A stretch of DNA of 64,000 nucleotides from Pseudomonas putida (GCF_001941965.1 NZ_MKZO01000013.1:1-64000); one strand, 5' to 3'. Numbered from the stretch's first letter, positions 8,755-16,609 are shown. Notes: generated by a model not told the origin, from the sequence alone. Made by a program: numbers and translations.

Positions 8755-10044
8755 ATGGTCGACCTGCGTCAACAATGCTTGTGGGAACACATCACCCCGC
8801 CCCCGGCCCCCGCCTCGGCGCTCACCACTGACGCCGTCGCCGATGTCTGCATCATCGGCGGTGGCATCACCGGTCTTTCCGCCGCCCTGCACCTGCTCGA
8901 ACAGGGCAAGTCGGTGGTGCTCCTCGAAGCCCGCGACATCGGTCACGGCGGCTCCGGCCGCAACGTCGGCCTGGTCAACGCCGGCACCTGGATCCGCCCC
9001 GACGATGTCGAGGCCACCCTCGGCCAGCAACAGGGCAGCCGCCTGAACAAGGTCCTGGGCGAGGCCCCGGCGGAAGTCTTCGCGCTGATCCAGCGCCTCG
9101 GCATCGACTGCCAGGCGCACAACGAAGGCACCCTGCACATGGCGCACAACGCCACTGGCGTCGCCGACCTCGAGGCCCGGCACGAGCAATGGACCCGCCG
9201 CGGTGCCGACGTCGAACTGCTCACCGGCGCCCGTTGCGAAGACCACTGCGGCACCCGCCAGATCTCCGCCGCGCTGCTCGACCGCCGCGCCGGCACCCTC
9301 AACCCCATGGCCTACACCCGTGGCCTGGCTGAGGCCGTCGAACGCCTGGGCGGACGCATTCACCCGCGCTCCCCGGTGCAGGGCCTGGAGCGCAACGGCA
9401 ACAAGGGCTGGCGGGTAAAGACCGCACAGGCGGTGGTCGATGCCGAAAAGGTGGTCATCTCCACCGGCGCCTACACCGAAGGCGACTGGACCGACCTGCA
9501 AAAGCACTTCTTCCGCGGCTACTACTACCAGGTCGCCTCGGTGCCGCTGCACGGCACCGCCGGCGACAATGTGCTCAAGCACGGTCAGGGCTCCTGGGAC
9601 ACCCGCACCGTGCTCAGCAGCATCCGCCGCGACGACCAGGGCCGCCTGTTGCTGGGCAGCCTCGGCCGGGTCGACAACAAGCCCTCATGGTTCATCCGCA
9701 GCTGGGCCGACCGCATCGCGGGGCACTACTTCCCGGAGCTGGGCAAGGTCGAATGGGAAATGCACTGGACCGGCTGCATCGACTTCACCCCGGACCACCT
9801 CATGCGCCTGTTCGAGCCGGCGCCGGGCATTGTCGCTGTCACCGGCTACAACGGCCGTGGCAACACCACCGGCACGGTGATCGGCAAGGCGTTTGCCCGG
9901 TTCCTGATGCAGGACGACCCGGCGACGCTGCCGATACCGTTCTCGCCGATGAAACCGGTGGCGGTGCCCGGGTTGCGCACCGGTTTCTATGAAACCGGGT
10001 TCTCGCTGTATCACGCAGGCCAATGCCTGCGGGTCGTTCTTTAA
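8755..10044 (+). CDS. amaA: FAD-dependent L-pipecolate oxidase
   Basis: 429-aa DAO-type flavoprotein. The Rossmann FAD motif CIIGGGITGLSAALHLLEQG is near residues 30-50, followed by LLEARDIGHGGSGRNVGLVN. AmaA oxidises L-pipecolate to piperideine-6-carboxylate, feeding electrons to the respiratory chain, and AmaB then acts on the product. The homology alone would allow a glycine/D-amino-acid oxidase; the pipecolate assignment comes from lying directly downstream of amaB with hglS nearby. The start follows CCGGGGAGCCCACCA with GGGGAG as ribosome site. Confidence 0.85.
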   Translation: MVDLRQQCLWEHITPPPAPASALTTDAVADVCIIGGGITGLSAALHLLEQGKSVVLLEARDIGHGGSGRNVGLVNAGTWIRPDDVEATLGQQQGSRLNKVLGEAPAEVFALIQRLGIDCQAHNEGTLHMAHNATGVADLEARHEQWTRRGADVELLTGARCEDHCGTRQISAALLDRRAGTLNPMAYTRGLAEAVERLGGRIHPRSPVQGLERNGNKGWRVKTAQAVVDAEKVVISTGAYTEGDWTDLQKHFFRGYYYQVASVPLHGTAGDNVLKHGQGSWDTRTVLSSIRRDDQGRLLLGSLGRVDNKPSWFIRSWADRIAGHYFPELGKVEWEMHWTGCIDFTPDHLMRLFEPAPGIVAVTGYNGRGNTTGTVIGKAFARFLMQDDPATLPIPFSPMKPVAVPGLRTGFYETGFSLYHAGQCLRVVL

Positions 10045-10061
10045 AGGCTGGCGCGGTTCAG

Positions 10062-10171
10062 GTAGGAGCGTGGCTTGCCCGCGAAGGAGTGCGAAGCGCT
10101 CCCAGAAATGGTGGCAACAATGAGAATTTGGGACCGCTGCGCGGTCCTTCGCGGGCAAGCCACGCTCCTAC
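10062..10171. repeat. inverted repeat, second REP type
   Basis: GTAGGAGCGTGGCTTGCCCG at 10062 is matched by its reverse complement ending at 10171. The arms are about 26 bp and the spacer 58 bp. The arm sequence differs from the GCTGGCAAGCC family found elsewhere in the window. It lies between the convergent amaA and channel genes. Confidence 0.85.
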
Positions 10172-10201
10172 GAGCACGGCGTCGCTCAGATATCGATGCC
10201 T

Positions 10202-11620
10202 TTAAGGCTTGCGCTGCAGCCAGTGCAGGAAGCCGCCTTTCTTGATCGCGGCGGGTTTCTGCAGCAGCAGCGACTGGCTGTTCTGCTGGCGGACGCTCTG
10301 GAGCTTGCCCAGGGCATCCTTCACTTCATGGCGCTGTTCCAGGCACTGCTTCACCTCGGCCTTGTCGATGCGGTAGAGCAGGCAACTGGTCAGGGTGCGG
10401 AATTCCGCGGCTGACATGGCGTCGTCCAGCAAACCCTCGACGCCGAGCACCTCACCCGGCCCCATGCGCCCGGCTTCCAGCAGTTTCTCGCCATCGTGGA
10501 CCGCCGCCGACACCACGCCGGTGCCGATCACCAATACATGATCGGAGGCCTCGTCGACCCCGAGGATCACCTGGTCGGCCGGGTACTCCACGGCAATCAT
10601 GCGCTGGCTCAGGCTGTCCTTCTCCTCGCTGCTCAGGGCGCGGAAGATGCGCACGTCCTCCAGCAGGCTGCGCTGGCGGCTCCAGGGGCGGGTATCGTTT
10701 TCCGGGTTCCAGATCACCCCGGCGGCGACCAGGTGGCGGTGGGCCAGATCGAACATCTGGTTGCGCACGCTGGTCTTCTGGTCCATCGCCGCGACGAAGC
10801 CGCTGGCCTCGTACTCCACCGACTCCAGGGTCGAGGTCTTGATCGTCGCCTTGGGCTTGGGCACGGCGAGCAGGGCGCTGCTGCCTTGCAGGGTCTTCTC
10901 CAGTGCATCGAGCACCTTGCGCGGGCGCACGCTGGCCGGCACCACCACGCTGATGGACACCCCATGCACATCGTTGGGCCGGCTGAAATTGAGCAGCTTG
11001 GCCTTGGCCGCCACCGAATTGGGGATCACCGCCATGCTGCCGTTGCCGGTCAGCAGGCGGGTGGCGCGCCAGTCGATATCGATCACCTTGCCCTCGGTGC
11101 CGTCGATGCTGATCCAGTCATCGATCTGGTAGGGGCGGGTGGTGTTCAGGACGATGCCGGAGAACACATCGCTCAGGGTGCTTTGCAAGGCCAGGCCGAT
11201 CACGATGGCCATCACCCCGGAGGTCGCCAGCAGGCCTTTGACCGGCAGCTGCATCACGTAGGCGGCTGCGGCGACGATGGCGACCAGGAAGATCAGGGCG
11301 CCGAGGACGTCCTGGAGCAAGCGGCCGGTGTGGCCGCTGCGGGCGATCAGGAGCAGGCCGATGACCACCGTCAGCGTGCGCGCGGCGAACAGCCACCAGG
11401 TGATTTCCAGCACCGTGGCGATCAGGTTGCGGGCCAGGTCTTCGGGCCAGGGCGGGGGTTGCAGCGGGCTGATGCCGGCGCTCAGGAGCACGCCGGTGAA
11501 CAGCAGGAAGGCCACGACCCGGGCGGCGGTGCGCCAGTTGCGGCGTTCCACGGGGATGGCGCGCCAGAGGAGCAGGTCGAGGAGGAGGAGGAAGGCGCCG
11601 AGCAGGAGGGGGTAGGGCAT
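10202..11620 (-). CDS. MscS-type mechanosensitive channel with C-terminal cyclic-nucleotide-binding-like domain
   Basis: 472-aa inner-membrane protein. It has several hydrophobic helices in the first ~170 residues, then the MscS pore helix and beta domain (about 175-280, including GLALQSTLSDVFSGIVLNT), then a CNMP_binding-like domain (about 330-450). In that domain the phosphate-binding cassette reads GPGEVLGVEGLLDDAMSAAE and lacks the usual arginine. Start MPYPLLLGAFL at 11620. A longer frame to 11749 only translates the REP element and is rejected. Likely role: osmotic release channel with a ligand-controlled or vestigial sensor. Confidence 0.87.
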   Translation of the reverse strand: MPYPLLLGAFLLLLDLLLWRAIPVERRNWRTAARVVAFLLFTGVLLSAGISPLQPPPWPEDLARNLIATVLEITWWLFAARTLTVVIGLLLIARSGHTGRLLQDVLGALIFLVAIVAAAAYVMQLPVKGLLATSGVMAIVIGLALQSTLSDVFSGIVLNTTRPYQIDDWISIDGTEGKVIDIDWRATRLLTGNGSMAVIPNSVAAKAKLLNFSRPNDVHGVSISVVVPASVRPRKVLDALEKTLQGSSALLAVPKPKATIKTSTLESVEYEASGFVAAMDQKTSVRNQMFDLAHRHLVAAGVIWNPENDTRPWSRQRSLLEDVRIFRALSSEEKDSLSQRMIAVEYPADQVILGVDEASDHVLVIGTGVVSAAVHDGEKLLEAGRMGPGEVLGVEGLLDDAMSAAEFRTLTSCLLYRIDKAEVKQCLEQRHEVKDALGKLQSVRQQNSQSLLLQKPAAIKKGGFLHWLQRKP

Positions 11621-11664
11621 GGGGTTCTCGGGAGTTGGGCCTTGGGTGGGTGTGGTGTGGCTGA

Positions 11665-11740
11665 TGGCCTCATCGCTGGCAAGCCAGCTCCCACAGGTAC
11701 GGTGCATGCAGTCCCTGTGGGAGCTGGCTTGCCAGCGATG
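11665..11740. repeat. REP pair (BIME) upstream of the channel gene
   Basis: TGGCCTCATCGCTGGCAAGC... is followed by the inverted arm CCCTGTGGGAGCTGGCTTGC. This copy lies 45 bp upstream of the start of the MscS-like gene and in a divergent region, unlike most copies in the window, which lie between convergent genes. Confidence 0.88.
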
Positions 11741-12075
11741 CGATCTCAAATGTCATTCGAAACAACAGATTTCACAATGGTCTGTAGCCGTTTTCTGTCA
11801 GACGCTTCTGAATCATACTGCGCGGCCTGTTGCTCTGTTGCGAACCCAGGCTCAGACCTTCATGTTGCAGTGATCGGGTGTCGCAGCTCGAAGCAATAGA
11901 CGCAGCTTGTCATCAGTTTCGCCCTCTTTTGAGAGGCGTCTCTTCAATGGCGGCTGTGCGTGGGGCACCTTCGGGTGCGCCGGTTCCTATTGCCCGGTCT
12001 GCGAACCCACGTACAGCTGCCACCCTCCGTTTCGCAGCGTATCGGTGTCAGCTCAACTGCAATAGGAGTTGCGCT
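11741..12075 (+). other. non-coding stretch upstream of the DUF6124 gene
   Basis: 335 bp without a credible gene. The last 130 bp are the structured leader described separately. An imperfect hairpin (CGCCCTCT-TTTG-AGAGGCG, about 11921-11939) lies just upstream of it. The plus-strand open frame beginning at 11830 is only an in-frame extension of the DUF6124 gene through the leader. I could not place the promoter with confidence. Confidence 0.6.
11949..12068 (+). promoter_or_regulatory. structured 5' leader with a loop complementary to the Shine-Dalgarno
   Basis: Bases 11949-11964 (GGCGGCTGTGCGTGGG) pair with 12006-12021 (CCCACGTACAGCTGCC) over 16 consecutive positions, two of them G-U. Inside are a GCACC-UUCG-GGTGC hairpin (11965-11978) and a CCGG/CCGG hairpin (11980-11997). 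The 10-nt loop of the second hairpin, TTCCTATTGC (11984-11993), is complementary to GCAATAGGAG (12059-12068), which contains the AGGAG ribosome site of the DUF6124 gene (nine Watson-Crick pairs and one terminal G-U). A competing local hairpin, GCAA/TTGC (12059-12062 with 12069-12072), would leave AGGAG in its loop. I infer a translational on/off switch; the trigger is unknown. Confidence 0.7.
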
Positions 12076-12393
12076 ATGAAGAAGCCCGTCCCCGATCCAC
12101 CGCCCTTCGACTTTTCCCGTTTCAAAACCCGCGGCATATCTTTTGGCCCCCACGATTTCAATGGCAAGTGCATGTTCAACGTCAGTGAGGAACTCTGTGC
12201 TGAAGATGCGCTGGTCCACGCCTGTCTGTTGCTCAATTGCTTGCGCGCGTCTGCTTGCGATGCCGCTTCGCACCTCACTGCCAACGATCATGCCCTGGTG
12301 ATTGGTATCGCCCAGCAAGCGGAAATGGCCAAGGCGTTGGTGGACTCGGTGTTGGCGGGGCTTGTTTGCAGTGGCAGAGGCGGTGGGGAGTAG
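12076..12393 (+). CDS. DUF6124 family protein
   Basis: 105-aa small protein of a Pseudomonas-centred family of unknown function (DUF6124, related to DUF3077). It begins MKKPVPDPPPFDFSRF, followed by the family core FNVSEELCAEDALVHACLLL and a helical C-terminal half ending LVDSVLAGLVCSGRGGGE. There is no signal peptide or membrane segment. The start at 12076 has AGGAG 7 bases upstream. The longer frame from 11830 runs through the structured leader and is not believed. Expression is probably controlled by that leader. Confidence 0.82.
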   Translation: MKKPVPDPPPFDFSRFKTRGISFGPHDFNGKCMFNVSEELCAEDALVHACLLLNCLRASACDAASHLTANDHALVIGIAQQAEMAKALVDSVLAGLVCSGRGGGE

Positions 12394-12400
12394 TGGTGAC

Positions 12401-12459
12401 ATATCCCGTTGACATATCCCAAATGGCGTCTACTATGGGATATACGCTTTATATATCCC
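12401..12459 (+). promoter_or_regulatory. vapBC promoter and operator repeats
   Basis: A sigma-70-like promoter, TTGACA (12409-12414)-N16-TACTAT (12431-12436), is covered by repeats of ATATCCC at 12401, 12414 and 12453 and the inverted GGGATAT at 12437. Such repeats over the promoter are what a VapB-VapC complex would bind for autorepression. The ribosome site AGGTGA precedes the ATG at 12472. Confidence 0.75.
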
Positions 12460-12471
12460 TTGAGGTGATCT

Positions 12472-12702
12472 ATGGAACAAGGTGCAGTTTTTCAGAGTAA
12501 TCGCAGCCAAGCCATAAGGCTGCCCAAGGCTGTCGCTCTTCCAGAGGATGTGAAGCGCGTCGATGTTGTAGCCCTCGGACGTACCAGGATCATCACGCCG
12601 GCTGGCGAATCCTGGGATAGTTGGTTTGAGAGCGAGGGCGTCACCGCAGATTTCATGGCAGAACGTGAGCAACCCGAAGACCAGGAGCGGGAGGCGTTTT
12701 GA
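12472..12702 (+). CDS. vapB: VapB-type antitoxin
   Basis: 76-aa antitoxin with an N-terminal swapped-hairpin AbrB/MazE-type DNA-binding domain (motif FQSNRSQAIRLPKAVALPED, residues 7-26) and an acidic, flexible C-terminal tail that would neutralise the toxin. It binds its own promoter together with VapC. Its stop overlaps the vapC start (TGATG at 12700-12704), the usual translational coupling of type II modules. The pair sits in a small islet between core genes, suggesting horizontal acquisition. Confidence 0.88.
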   Translation: MEQGAVFQSNRSQAIRLPKAVALPEDVKRVDVVALGRTRIITPAGESWDSWFESEGVTADFMAEREQPEDQEREAF

Positions 12703-13115
12703 TGCTCAAGTTCATGCTCGATACCAACATCTGCATCTTCACTATCAAGAACCGTCCCTCTGAGGTTCGGGAAATCTTCAAGCGCCATCATGGACAGATG
12801 TGCATAAGCACCGTGACCTTGATGGAGTTGGTATATGGAGCCGAGAAGTCCGCGAATCCCGAGCGCAATCTTGCTGACGTCGAAGGATTTGCGGCTCGTC
12901 TGGAGGTGCTCAAATACGACCATGAAGCAGCTGCCCACACTGGGCAGTTGCGCGCAGAGCTTGCTCGGCTTGGCAATCCGATTGGCCCTTATGATCAGAT
13001 GATTGCCGGACATGCCCGCTCCCAAGGTCTGATCGTCGTATCCAACAATCGCCGCGAATTCGACCGCGTGCCGGGCTTGAGGGTTGAGGACTGGGTTCCG
13101 CCTTCCACGGTCTGA
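12702..13115 (+). CDS. vapC: VapC-type PIN-domain ribonuclease toxin
   Basis: 137-aa PIN-domain endoribonuclease; VapC toxins of this family cut specific tRNAs or rRNA and stop translation. The acidic Mg2+-binding residues are visible: D7 in MLDTN, E42 in LMELVYG, and D98 in GPYDQMIAGHAR, followed by IVVSNNRREFDRVPGL near the C-terminus. Length and residues are those of an intact, active toxin. The start ATG at 12702 overlaps the vapB stop; an adjacent TTG at 12699 is less likely. Confidence 0.9.
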   Translation: MLKFMLDTNICIFTIKNRPSEVREIFKRHHGQMCISTVTLMELVYGAEKSANPERNLADVEGFAARLEVLKYDHEAAAHTGQLRAELARLGNPIGPYDQMIAGHARSQGLIVVSNNRREFDRVPGLRVEDWVPPSTV

Positions 13116-13124
13116 TTGCTCTGC

Positions 13125-14621
13125 TTACTCTTGCCCCGCCGGCCGATACTGCAACGCCTCCGCCAGATGCTCCCGCCGGATATCCTCGACCTCTTCCAGA
13201 TCCGCCAACGTCCGCGCCACCTTGAGCAAGCGATGCGCCGCCCGCAGCGACAGGGTCAGGCGCTCGCAGGCATGTTCCAGCCATTTCTCGTCCTCTGTGG
13301 ATAACCTGCAATGTCGGCGCAAACCGGGCAGGTCGAGGAAGGCATTGGCACAGCCTTGGCGCTGCTGCTGGCGCTCACGGGTGATGGCGACCTGGCGGGC
13401 GACGGTGGCGCTGTCGGGGCCGTCTTCGCTGGTGGGGGAGAGTGCCGTGGCTTCACGGGCGACGGTGAGATGCAGGTCGATCCGGTCCAGTAACGGGCCG
13501 GATAGCTTGTTGCGATAGCGCTGCACCAGTTCGCTGCTGCAGCGGCAGCGGCCGGTCGGGTCGCCGAGATATCCACAGGGGCAGGGGTTCATTGCTGCAA
13601 CGAGCTGGAAGCGTGCTGGAAACCGCACGCGGTCCCGGGCCCGGGCGACCACAATCTCCCCTGATTCCAGTGGCTCGCGGAGCACCTCCAGCACGCGACG
13701 TTCGAACTCGGGTAGTTCATCGAGAAACAGGACGCCGTGGTGGGCCAAGGTGATTTCGCCGGGTGTCGGACGTGACCCGCCACCGACCAAGGCAGGTCCG
13801 GAGGCCGAATGATGGGGATGTCTGAACGGTCTTTGCGGCCAGCAATCCAGCGGCTTCGGGCTCGCTACCGACTGGATCGCCGCAACTTCCAGTGCCTCGC
13901 GTTCATCCAGCGGCGGCAACAAGCCGGGCAGGCGACTGGCGAGCAAAGTTTTTCCAGTCCCCGGCGGCCCGCTGAACAACAGGTTATGCGCCCCCGCCGC
14001 AGCCACCAGCAGCGCCCGCTTCGCCGCCAACTGCCCCTGCACCTCGCTCAGATCCGGATAAGGCCGGGGATTGAGCAACAACCCATTGGGCTGATACGGC
14101 ATCAACGGCTGCTGCCCGCTGAAATGCCCGACCAGCTCCAGCAGATTGTCCGCCGCATACACCTCCAGCCCCGAGGCCATACAGGCCTCCTCGGCATTCG
14201 CCTTCGGCACCACCAACGCCCGCCCCGCATCCCTGGCGGCGAGCGCGGCGGGCAGCACACCTTGCACCGGCCGCACCGCCCCGGACAACGCCAGCTCGCC
14301 GAGACACTCCACCTTGTCCAGCGCTGCCTGGGTGAACTGCCCATTGGCTGCCAACAAACCCAGCGCAATCGCCAGATCGAAACGCCCGCCGTCCTTAGGC
14401 AGATCCGCAGGCGCGAGGTTGAGGGTGATCCGCCGCTGGGGAAACTCCAGCCGCGAATTGACGATCGCACTGCGCACCCGGTCCTTGCTTTCCTTGACCG
14501 TGGCCTCGGGCAACCCGACCAGGGTCAGGGTCGGCAGACCGTTGGCGAGATGGGCTTCGATAAGAACGGGCGGCGCCAGCACCCCCACCTGGGCGCGGCT
14601 GTGGACGATGGCGAGGGACAT
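13125..14621 (-). CDS. comM: YifB/ComM-family Mg-chelatase-like AAA+ ATPase
   Basis: 498-aa protein with an N-terminal ChlI-like domain, a central AAA+ module with Walker A GPPGTGKTLL, and a C-terminal Mg-chelatase domain. ComM homologues are hexameric helicases that promote branch migration during natural transformation, though the gene is also conserved in species not known to be competent. The start MSLAIVHSRAQVGV at 14621 has GGAG 8 bases upstream; the 15-residue extension to 14666 is rejected. It converges on vapC with a 9-bp gap, so the toxin-antitoxin islet abuts a core gene. Confidence 0.92.
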   Translation of the reverse strand: MSLAIVHSRAQVGVLAPPVLIEAHLANGLPTLTLVGLPEATVKESKDRVRSAIVNSRLEFPQRRITLNLAPADLPKDGGRFDLAIALGLLAANGQFTQAALDKVECLGELALSGAVRPVQGVLPAALAARDAGRALVVPKANAEEACMASGLEVYAADNLLELVGHFSGQQPLMPYQPNGLLLNPRPYPDLSEVQGQLAAKRALLVAAAGAHNLLFSGPPGTGKTLLASRLPGLLPPLDEREALEVAAIQSVASPKPLDCWPQRPFRHPHHSASGPALVGGGSRPTPGEITLAHHGVLFLDELPEFERRVLEVLREPLESGEIVVARARDRVRFPARFQLVAAMNPCPCGYLGDPTGRCRCSSELVQRYRNKLSGPLLDRIDLHLTVAREATALSPTSEDGPDSATVARQVAITRERQQQRQGCANAFLDLPGLRRHCRLSTEDEKWLEHACERLTLSLRAAHRLLKVARTLADLEEVEDIRREHLAEALQYRPAGQE

Positions 14622-14845
14622 GAACACTCCATGATCGATGCGGGGCCGCGTCGTGCGGTTTTGCAAGGATAGTGGTGGGTTCGGAGGGTGAATTAAGGAG
14701 AGTGCTTCGGCTTGTTACGGGGGAAATAGAGACCAGCGAGAAGGGGCTTTCAGGAAATGGTTTGAAATCTTGATGAGTAGAACGCTGACTCGGTTTTACT
14801 AGGATCTCATCAGCCCTCCCTCATCTGTCGATCAAGGTGCTGTCC

Positions 14846-15115
14846 ATGCCTGATGAAGAAAACCATTGCCTGCTGCTTCGTATGCCACAGCAAGATACGC
14901 CTTCAACATTGGATGTTGCGACTTTCGAGAGGTTGATGGCGATAACCGGGATGAGCCGCGATGAGCTGGTGCATCGGGCTTTACGGGAGCTTGCGAATCG
15001 TTGGCTGCCGAAGTACGAGCCAGACGACGGCCCGTTAACCAGGGCCCAGTACGAGGCTATTCGGAGGGCATCCTCAAGCACCTCCGGCGATGCTTTCAGT
15101 CTCAGGTTGTTCTGA
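14846..15115 (+). CDS. small hypothetical protein, ribbon-helix-helix-like
   Basis: 89-aa protein beginning MPDEENHCLLLRMPQQDTPS. The middle, VATFERLMAITGMSRDELVH, looks like a short helix-turn-helix or ribbon-helix-helix segment, but I cannot assign a family. AAGG lies 8 bases before the ATG at 14846; a GTG at 14837 in the same frame is an alternative start. It stands alone between comM and the dmeF REP region. The function is unknown. Confidence 0.55.
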   Translation: MPDEENHCLLLRMPQQDTPSTLDVATFERLMAITGMSRDELVHRALRELANRWLPKYEPDDGPLTRAQYEAIRRASSSTSGDAFSLRLF

Positions 15116-15204
15116 GCACGGGGTCGAGACTTACTCAGGTCCTGTGGGGCCCCAGCCTTTCCGGCTGCGGTATCGCGTAAAGAACAGTTCTAAAGCACGA
15201 CTTG

Positions 15205-15301
15205 AACCCTGTGGGAGCGGGTTCATCGGAGCGCCGAACCGCCGCGATTGCGGTAGTGAATTCACCATCGCAATCGCGGGTAAACCCGCTCCCACAGGGT
15301 T
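15205..15301. repeat. BIME with EcoRI-palindrome core
   Basis: The outer arms AACCCTGTGGGAGCGGGTT (15205-15223) and its exact complement (15283-15301) flank an inner stem CGCGATTGCGGTAGTGAATT / CACCATCGCAATCGCG. The central GTGAATTCAC is also found in the copies at 20000 and 30519. It lies between the convergent 89-aa gene and dmeF. Confidence 0.88.
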
Positions 15302-15410
15302 CGCGCTACATCAATGGATGTTGTGCAGCCTGAAAATGCATCGTATAGGAGTCATTTCCCGGCCTTTGCCGCAAAATGCCTTCTATACGATGCAATTCCC
15401 GACACCGCCC

Positions 15411-16319
15411 TCACCCCACCTGCACCTCAACCGTCAAATGCCGCACCTCATGCACCGGCACCAACCGCTGCCGAATACTCGCCAGATCCACCCCGGCCTT
15501 CCCCACCACACTGACAATCGCCGCATGCGCCTCCGGCCCCACCCGCCAGACATGCAGATCAGTAATCCGCGCATCCCCGGGCTTCTCCACCAGCTCGCGA
15601 ATCTCCTCGGCGACATGCTCGTCCGTCTGGTCCAACAGCACCCCCGCCGTAACCTTCATCAAACTCCACGACCAGCGCGCAATCACCAGCGCACCGACAA
15701 TCCCCATCACCGGATCCAGCCACACCCAGCCCAGGAACCGCCCGGCCAGCAGCGCAGCAATCGCCAGCACTGAGGTCAGCGCATCGGCAATCACATGCAG
15801 GTACGCCGAACGCAGGTTGTGGTCGTGGTGATGAGGATGCTCGTGCCCATGCTCATGATGATGGTGGTCATGACCGTGCCCATGCCCCAGCAGCAGCGCA
15901 CTGACGATATTCACCACCAACCCGATCACGGCAATGAAGATCGCCATGTCGAACTGCACGTCACCCGGCTGGAACAGCCGAATCGTCGACTCGACACCCA
16001 CACTCAAGGCAACGATGCCGAGGATCAGCGCCGAAGCGAACCCACCCAGGTCCCCCACCTTGCCCGTGCCGAAGCTGTACCGCGAACTCCCCGCATGCCG
16101 CCGCGCATAGGCATAGGCCGCCGCCGCGATACCCAGTGCACCGGCATGGGTCGCCATATGGAAACCATCGGCCAGCAAGGCCATGGATCCGGTGATATAA
16201 CCGGCGGCGATCTCGGCCACCATCATCACCAGCGTGAGAATCACCACCCATAAGGTACGGCGGGCGTTCTGGTCATGGGCGGAGCCGAGGAACTGATGAT
16301 CGTGCGCGTGCTGGTTCAT
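15411..16319 (-). CDS. dmeF: cation diffusion facilitator (Co2+/Ni2+ efflux, DmeF-like)
   Basis: 302-aa inner-membrane CDF transporter. The transport-site motifs are ALLADGFHMATH in helix 2 and VIADALTSVLAI in helix 5. A cytoplasmic loop around residues 145-168 contains about a dozen histidines alternating with Gly, Asp and Glu, typical of metal-buffering loops. A C-terminal CDF dimer domain (ITDLHVWRVG) follows. It sits 9 bp downstream of an RcnR/DmeR-type Ni/Co sensor, which favours cobalt/nickel over zinc as substrate. The two form an operon. Confidence 0.9.
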   Translation of the reverse strand: MNQHAHDHQFLGSAHDQNARRTLWVVILTLVMMVAEIAAGYITGSMALLADGFHMATHAGALGIAAAAYAYARRHAGSSRYSFGTGKVGDLGGFASALILGIVALSVGVESTIRLFQPGDVQFDMAIFIAVIGLVVNIVSALLLGHGHGHDHHHHEHGHEHPHHHDHNLRSAYLHVIADALTSVLAIAALLAGRFLGWVWLDPVMGIVGALVIARWSWSLMKVTAGVLLDQTDEHVAEEIRELVEKPGDARITDLHVWRVGPEAHAAIVSVVGKAGVDLASIRQRLVPVHEVRHLTVEVQVG

Positions 16320-16328
16320 GGTGATCCC

Positions 16329-16604
16329 TCACTTGGAGTAGCGCCGGATGGCTTCGAGTAGTTCTTCCATGCCCTGTGCCCGCTCTTCATCGCTCAACTC
16401 GGGATTGGCGACGTGCTCGCGGGCATGGTCCTCGATGATCTCTTCCAGTAACCCGTTCATGGCACCGCGGGTAGCGGCGACCAGGTGCAGGGTCTTGCCG
16501 CAGTCGGCGCCTTCTTCCAGGGCCTTTTCCACCGCCTGCAATTGACCGGCGATGCGCTTCACGCGCTTGAGCAGCGCGTCCTTTTTCACATGGGTGTGCG
16601 ACAC
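16329..16604 (-). CDS. dmeR: RcnR/DmeR-type nickel/cobalt-responsive repressor
   Basis: 91-aa all-helical repressor of the CsoR/RcnR family. Using the GTG at 16604 (product begins MSHTHVKKDALL) puts the metal ligands at H3, C35, H60 and H64, exactly the RcnR Ni/Co set. This argues against the longer frame to 16655 and against a copper-type CsoR. It would repress dmeRF until cobalt or nickel binds. Two C-tract operator-like sites lie immediately upstream, and the G-rich minus-strand tract in front of the start also appears to be the ribosome binding region. Confidence 0.9.
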   Translation of the reverse strand: MSHTHVKKDALLKRVKRIAGQLQAVEKALEEGADCGKTLHLVAATRGAMNGLLEEIIEDHAREHVANPELSDEERAQGMEELLEAIRRYSK

Positions 16605-16609
16605 GGGTA

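Noticed and set aside
11621..11749. N-terminal extension of the MscS-type gene
   Set aside because: The extra codons translate the REP element; MPYPLLLGAFL at 11620 is the natural membrane-protein start.
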